From: Oscillospiraceae bacterium
GTDB lineage: Bacteria; Bacillota; Clostridia; Oscillospirales; Acutalibacteraceae
Assembly: GCA_022763825.1 (NCBI GenBank)
Contig: JALEQX010000002.1
Coordinates: 1 to 64,000, forward strand
Length of the DNA: 64,000 nucleotides
Reading direction: 5' to 3'
Shown: in pieces, positions 61,788-64,000 of the stretch
Layout of the letters: each line of letters starts with the position of its first letter
Numbering within the stretch: position 1 is the first letter of the stretch
Made by a program: the position numbers and the translations under genes
Notes under the pieces: model-generated
What the model was told of the DNA's origin: nothing
Seen by the model: the letters and a program-made list of their open reading frames with translations, nothing else
Database searches by the model: none

Positions 61788-62711
61788 TTATCTCTCCGCA
61801 AGTTTTCTGAAATATTTCTTTTCTTTTTTCGCGGCATTTTCAGCCTGTTTAATGCTTACGATATCGAACATAACTTTATCGTACGGTCTTGCCTGTGCGA
61901 GTTTCGGCAGATCGACGCTTATAACCGTCGCAATCTTCGCATATCCTCCCGTGGTCTGATGGTCAGCCATTAAAATTATAGGCATACCGCTTCTGGCTAT
62001 CTGAATCGAGCCGAACGTAATACCGTCGGACGTAATATCCATTCCGTTTTTACCCCTAAGCGCAATACCGCTGAGGCGTATACCCATTCTGTCAAGGTCG
62101 GGCGTTACGGTGTAAATCTGTTTTGAAAAGAATTTTAAATCGGTATCCGTAAACATATCGTTCTGCGGACCTAAAACAACTCTGACTTTTATATGGTCGG
62201 GATAATCGCATTTTTCCGCGGTTTTAGTCATGTCAGGTACGTAAGAACATTTGCCGATTTTAATTATATCGCCGGTTTTGAGTTTTCTGCCCTCATAACC
62301 GCCTATTTTTATTTTTAAATTTGTAGACGCGCTTCCCATAACAAGAGGAACGTCAATTCCGCCGGAAACGCCCAAATAACATCTCATACCGGACTTCGCA
62401 GCGCCGATTTGAAGAAGCGAACCCGCCTCGGCTTTATACGGTCTGTTATTCTCAATCGGTTTTCCGTTAAGTTTTGGTGAAAAATATCCGCCCGAAAGAC
62501 AAAATATATGAGAATCCGTAAATTTAGCCGTTATGCCGAGCATGGTCATTTCAATGACGGGAGCGGACAAATCATTTCCGCACAGCACGTTTACCGTTTT
62601 CATTGAATGAGAATCCATTGCACCCGACTGCGTAAATCCGTTTTTCATAACGCCGAAACGTCCTGCATCCTGAACGGTCGAAAGCATACCGCCGTTTATA
62701 ATTTCAATCAT
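61788..62711 (-). CDS. pxpC: 5-oxoprolinase subunit C (KipA family)
   Basis: A 307-residue protein of the carboxyltransferase-like family (KipA, allophanate hydrolase subunit 2). The start IEIINGGMLSTVQDAGRFG and segments CYLGVSGGIDVPLVMGS and QTTGGYAKIATVI are typical. It acts with PxpB and PxpA to hydrolyse 5-oxoproline. The ATG overlaps the pxpB stop by 4 bases. Confidence 0.95.
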   Translation of the reverse strand: MIEIINGGMLSTVQDAGRFGVMKNGFTQSGAMDSHSMKTVNVLCGNDLSAPVIEMTMLGITAKFTDSHIFCLSGGYFSPKLNGKPIENNRPYKAEAGSLLQIGAAKSGMRCYLGVSGGIDVPLVMGSASTNLKIKIGGYEGRKLKTGDIIKIGKCSYVPDMTKTAEKCDYPDHIKVRVVLGPQNDMFTDTDLKFFSKQIYTVTPDLDRMGIRLSGIALRGKNGMDITSDGITFGSIQIARSGMPIILMADHQTTGGYAKIATVISVDLPKLAQARPYDKVMFDIVSIKQAENAAKKEKKYFRKLAER

Positions 62712-63433
62712 AAGCGAGCCTCCCGGATTTCAGGTTTATACGTTCCGTCAAGAACCTGTTTTTCTATCTCGTCAAATTCTTTACGCGTTACAGAGCAGAA
62801 CTTTATATAATCTCCCGCATTGTAGAGAATGGGATTCTCCTTCGATGAATCATACACAAGAACAGGCGTTTTGCCTATAAGCTGCCAGCCTCCGGGCGAA
62901 GCGATAGGGTAAATACCCGTCTGTTCTCCGCCGATACCTACAGCGCCTTTGAAAATCTCAAGTCTCGGGCTTTTAAGTCTCGGAGTTGCAAGACGTTTAT
63001 CCATACCGCCGAGATATGCAAAACCGGGAAGAAATCCGAGCATATATATTAGATAAGGTTTTGATGTATGAAGTGAAATAACCTCATCGCGTGTAAGCCC
63101 CGTATGAGAGCATACATTGTCCATATCGGGAGAAAACTCACCGTCATAACATACGGGAATATCGAAAATTCTGACGAGAGAGTCACCCTTTGCGGAAATA
63201 TTTTCAATAAGCCCGGAAAGCTTCTTTTTAAGATTTTTTGACGAAATAACGGTACAGTCGTACAGAACCGTCAGCGAGGCAAATGTCGGTATCGTTTCAA
63301 TAACGCCTTCGATATTTGCCTGTTCGGTAAGTGAAGCCAATGCGGTAACATACCCGTTGATTTCTTTGCTTATTTCCTTTTCAAACTGAACGGTCAGTGC
63401 TGAATCTCCGTTCTGAAGAAATAAGTATTTCAT
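62708..63433 (-). CDS. pxpB: 5-oxoprolinase subunit B (KipI family)
   Basis: A 241-residue protein of the KipI/allophanate hydrolase subunit 1 family, with GDSALTVQFEKEIS near the N-terminus, YLIYMLGFLPGFAYLGGMD, ATPRLKSPRLEIFKGAVGIGG and SPGGWQLIGKTP. ATG 63433 overlaps the upstream stop by 4 bases (ATGA) and gives the family start; a longer frame to 63472 is inside the previous gene. In B. subtilis the KipI protein also inhibits the sporulation kinase KinA; whether that applies here is unknown. Confidence 0.95.
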   Translation of the reverse strand: MKYLFLQNGDSALTVQFEKEISKEINGYVTALASLTEQANIEGVIETIPTFASLTVLYDCTVISSKNLKKKLSGLIENISAKGDSLVRIFDIPVCYDGEFSPDMDNVCSHTGLTRDEVISLHTSKPYLIYMLGFLPGFAYLGGMDKRLATPRLKSPRLEIFKGAVGIGGEQTGIYPIASPGGWQLIGKTPVLVYDSSKENPILYNAGDYIKFCSVTRKEFDEIEKQVLDGTYKPEIREARL

Positions 63434-64000
63434 TTTGAGAAAAATCCTTTCTTGAGCGTGTTGGCAAACCAAGCCTCTGTTTTATCCTCGACCGTGGGCG
63501 GATATTCGATAAGAGCCTTCATCATTGAGATAAGAGGAAGATTTATATTCTTTCCGAATCCGTCTATAAACGGTCTCGGTTCGCCGTACATGTCGAGCAT
63601 ACCTGCGCCCGCCGCGGCGTCCATAGCGGCAGCCTGATCATCAACCGAATGGAAAAGTTCGGGTTTGCCGAGCATAAAAGCCGTCGCAGCCATCATAGCG
63701 TCGCATCCCCAGTCGGAGCATGTGGCGGTGATTATGTTATCCGTCGCGGTATCGGTAAGAATTCCGCAGCCTGTACCCGCTTTGCATCCTCCCATTTCGG
63801 CATAGGGAATATATTTTCTGATATGCTCCCCTATCGCATTCATGCCTATCTCGTTTCCGAGGTCGCCTATGGATATATTAAAAATACCCGCGTCCTGACA
63901 CTTTTTGAATAAAACATCGTACTTCGGCTCAACTTCTGTCGTATTAACGCCTACCGCGTTATGATAATATCCGTTTTCGTTTCTGCCGGGAGCCTCATTC
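63430..64000 (-). CDS. D-glutamate cyclase-like DUF4392 protein, 5' end outside the window
   Basis: The frame is open to the window edge, so this is the C-terminal ~189 residues. Reading from the edge it contains APGRNENGYYHNAVG, IFNISIGDLGNEIGM and then EMGGCKAGTGCGILTDTATDN, which match DUF4392, the C-terminal D-glutamate cyclase domain. Mammalian D-glutamate cyclase joins this domain to a UPF0317 domain; here they are separate genes of one operon. D-glutamate would be cyclised to 5-oxo-D-proline. The stop overlaps the pxpB start by 4 bases. Confidence 0.88.
   Translation of the reverse strand, partial: NEAPGRNENGYYHNAVGVNTTEVEPKYDVLFKKCQDAGIFNISIGDLGNEIGMNAIGEHIRKYIPYAEMGGCKAGTGCGILTDTATDNIITATCSDWGCDAMMAATAFMLGKPELFHSVDDQAAAMDAAAGAGMLDMYGEPRPFIDGFGKNINLPLISMMKALIEYPPTVEDKTEAWFANTLKKGFFSK

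Noticed and set aside
1..64000. CRISPR arrays, insertion sequences, prophage genes
   Set aside because: No regularly spaced direct repeats, transposase motifs, integrase or phage structural genes were seen in any part.

Overview
The window reads as chromosome of a Gram-positive, endospore-forming anaerobe of the class Clostridia, most likely in or near the Oscillospiraceae/Ruminococcaceae. This rests on gene content and order, not on a database search. It carries spoIVA, a sipL-type SPOCS/LysM gene, a spoVM microgene and gerW; a secreted lysozyme ending in a dockerin; RNase J, rex, remA and c-di-AMP genes; purine-rich ribosome binding sites; and moderately low GC. Nearly all of the sequence is core chromosome. 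I saw no insertion sequence, prophage or CRISPR array.

Layout. 1-6836 (+): 3' end of aconitase, isocitrate dehydrogenase, the redox repressor Rex, an unknown protein, a multidomain secreted lysozyme and a zinc-ribbon membrane protein. 6939-7979 (+): a DUF2804 protein. 8033-20069 (-): ftsH, hpt, tilS, dnaB, rplI, gdpP, RNase J and a nucleotidyltransferase/phosphomannomutase-like fusion. 20252-20698 (+): rnhA. 20773-26244: spore-envelope genes spoIVA, sipL and spoVM, interrupted by a DUF1275 gene, an SGNH-like gene and a LysR regulator. 26161-39400 (-): a long run matching the Bacillus subtilis yloC-to-spoVM order (yicC, remA, gmk, rpoZ, priA, def, fmt, a yugP-like protease, rsmB, rlmN, prpC, prkC, rsgA, a 49-aa membrane protein, spoVM), with a consensus sigma-A promoter at its head. 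39467-46459 (-): rluB, dacF-like, gerW, ytfI-like, scpB, scpA, an M50 protease, prmC and a DUF1385 gene. 46645-52108 (-): cdaA, cdaR, an FG-GAP-like lipoprotein and a two-component system. 52166-55379 (-): asnS, an aminotransferase and ispF. 55654-55829 (+): tRNA-Thr and tRNA-Tyr. 56057-59018 (+): a P-loop kinase/pyrophosphatase-like fusion and nadE. 59075-64000 (-): a 5-oxoproline/D-glutamate operon ending in alr.

How the parts fit. SpoIVA, SpoVM and SipL are the known basal layer of the spore coat, and all three lie within 5.5 kb here; SpoVM (27 aa) and its 49-aa neighbour are easy to miss. Both enzymes of c-di-AMP turnover are present: CdaA with its partner CdaR, and GdpP. PrkC and PrpC form a kinase/phosphatase pair. 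The last operon combines the three 5-oxoprolinase subunits with separate DUF1445 and DUF4392 genes, which I recall as the two halves of animal D-glutamate cyclase, plus an alanine racemase. That suggests a route for D-glutamate and 5-oxoproline salvage.

Most informative oddities: the spoVM microgene; a hairpin that buries the ribosome binding site of the 49-aa gene; sigma-E-like promoters before spoIVA and sipL; a lysozyme whose amidase-like domain has lost its nucleophile; a sugar nucleotidyltransferase whose mutase half lacks the catalytic serine loop; the kinase/pyrophosphatase fusion; and an unexplained structured element at about 46485-46610.
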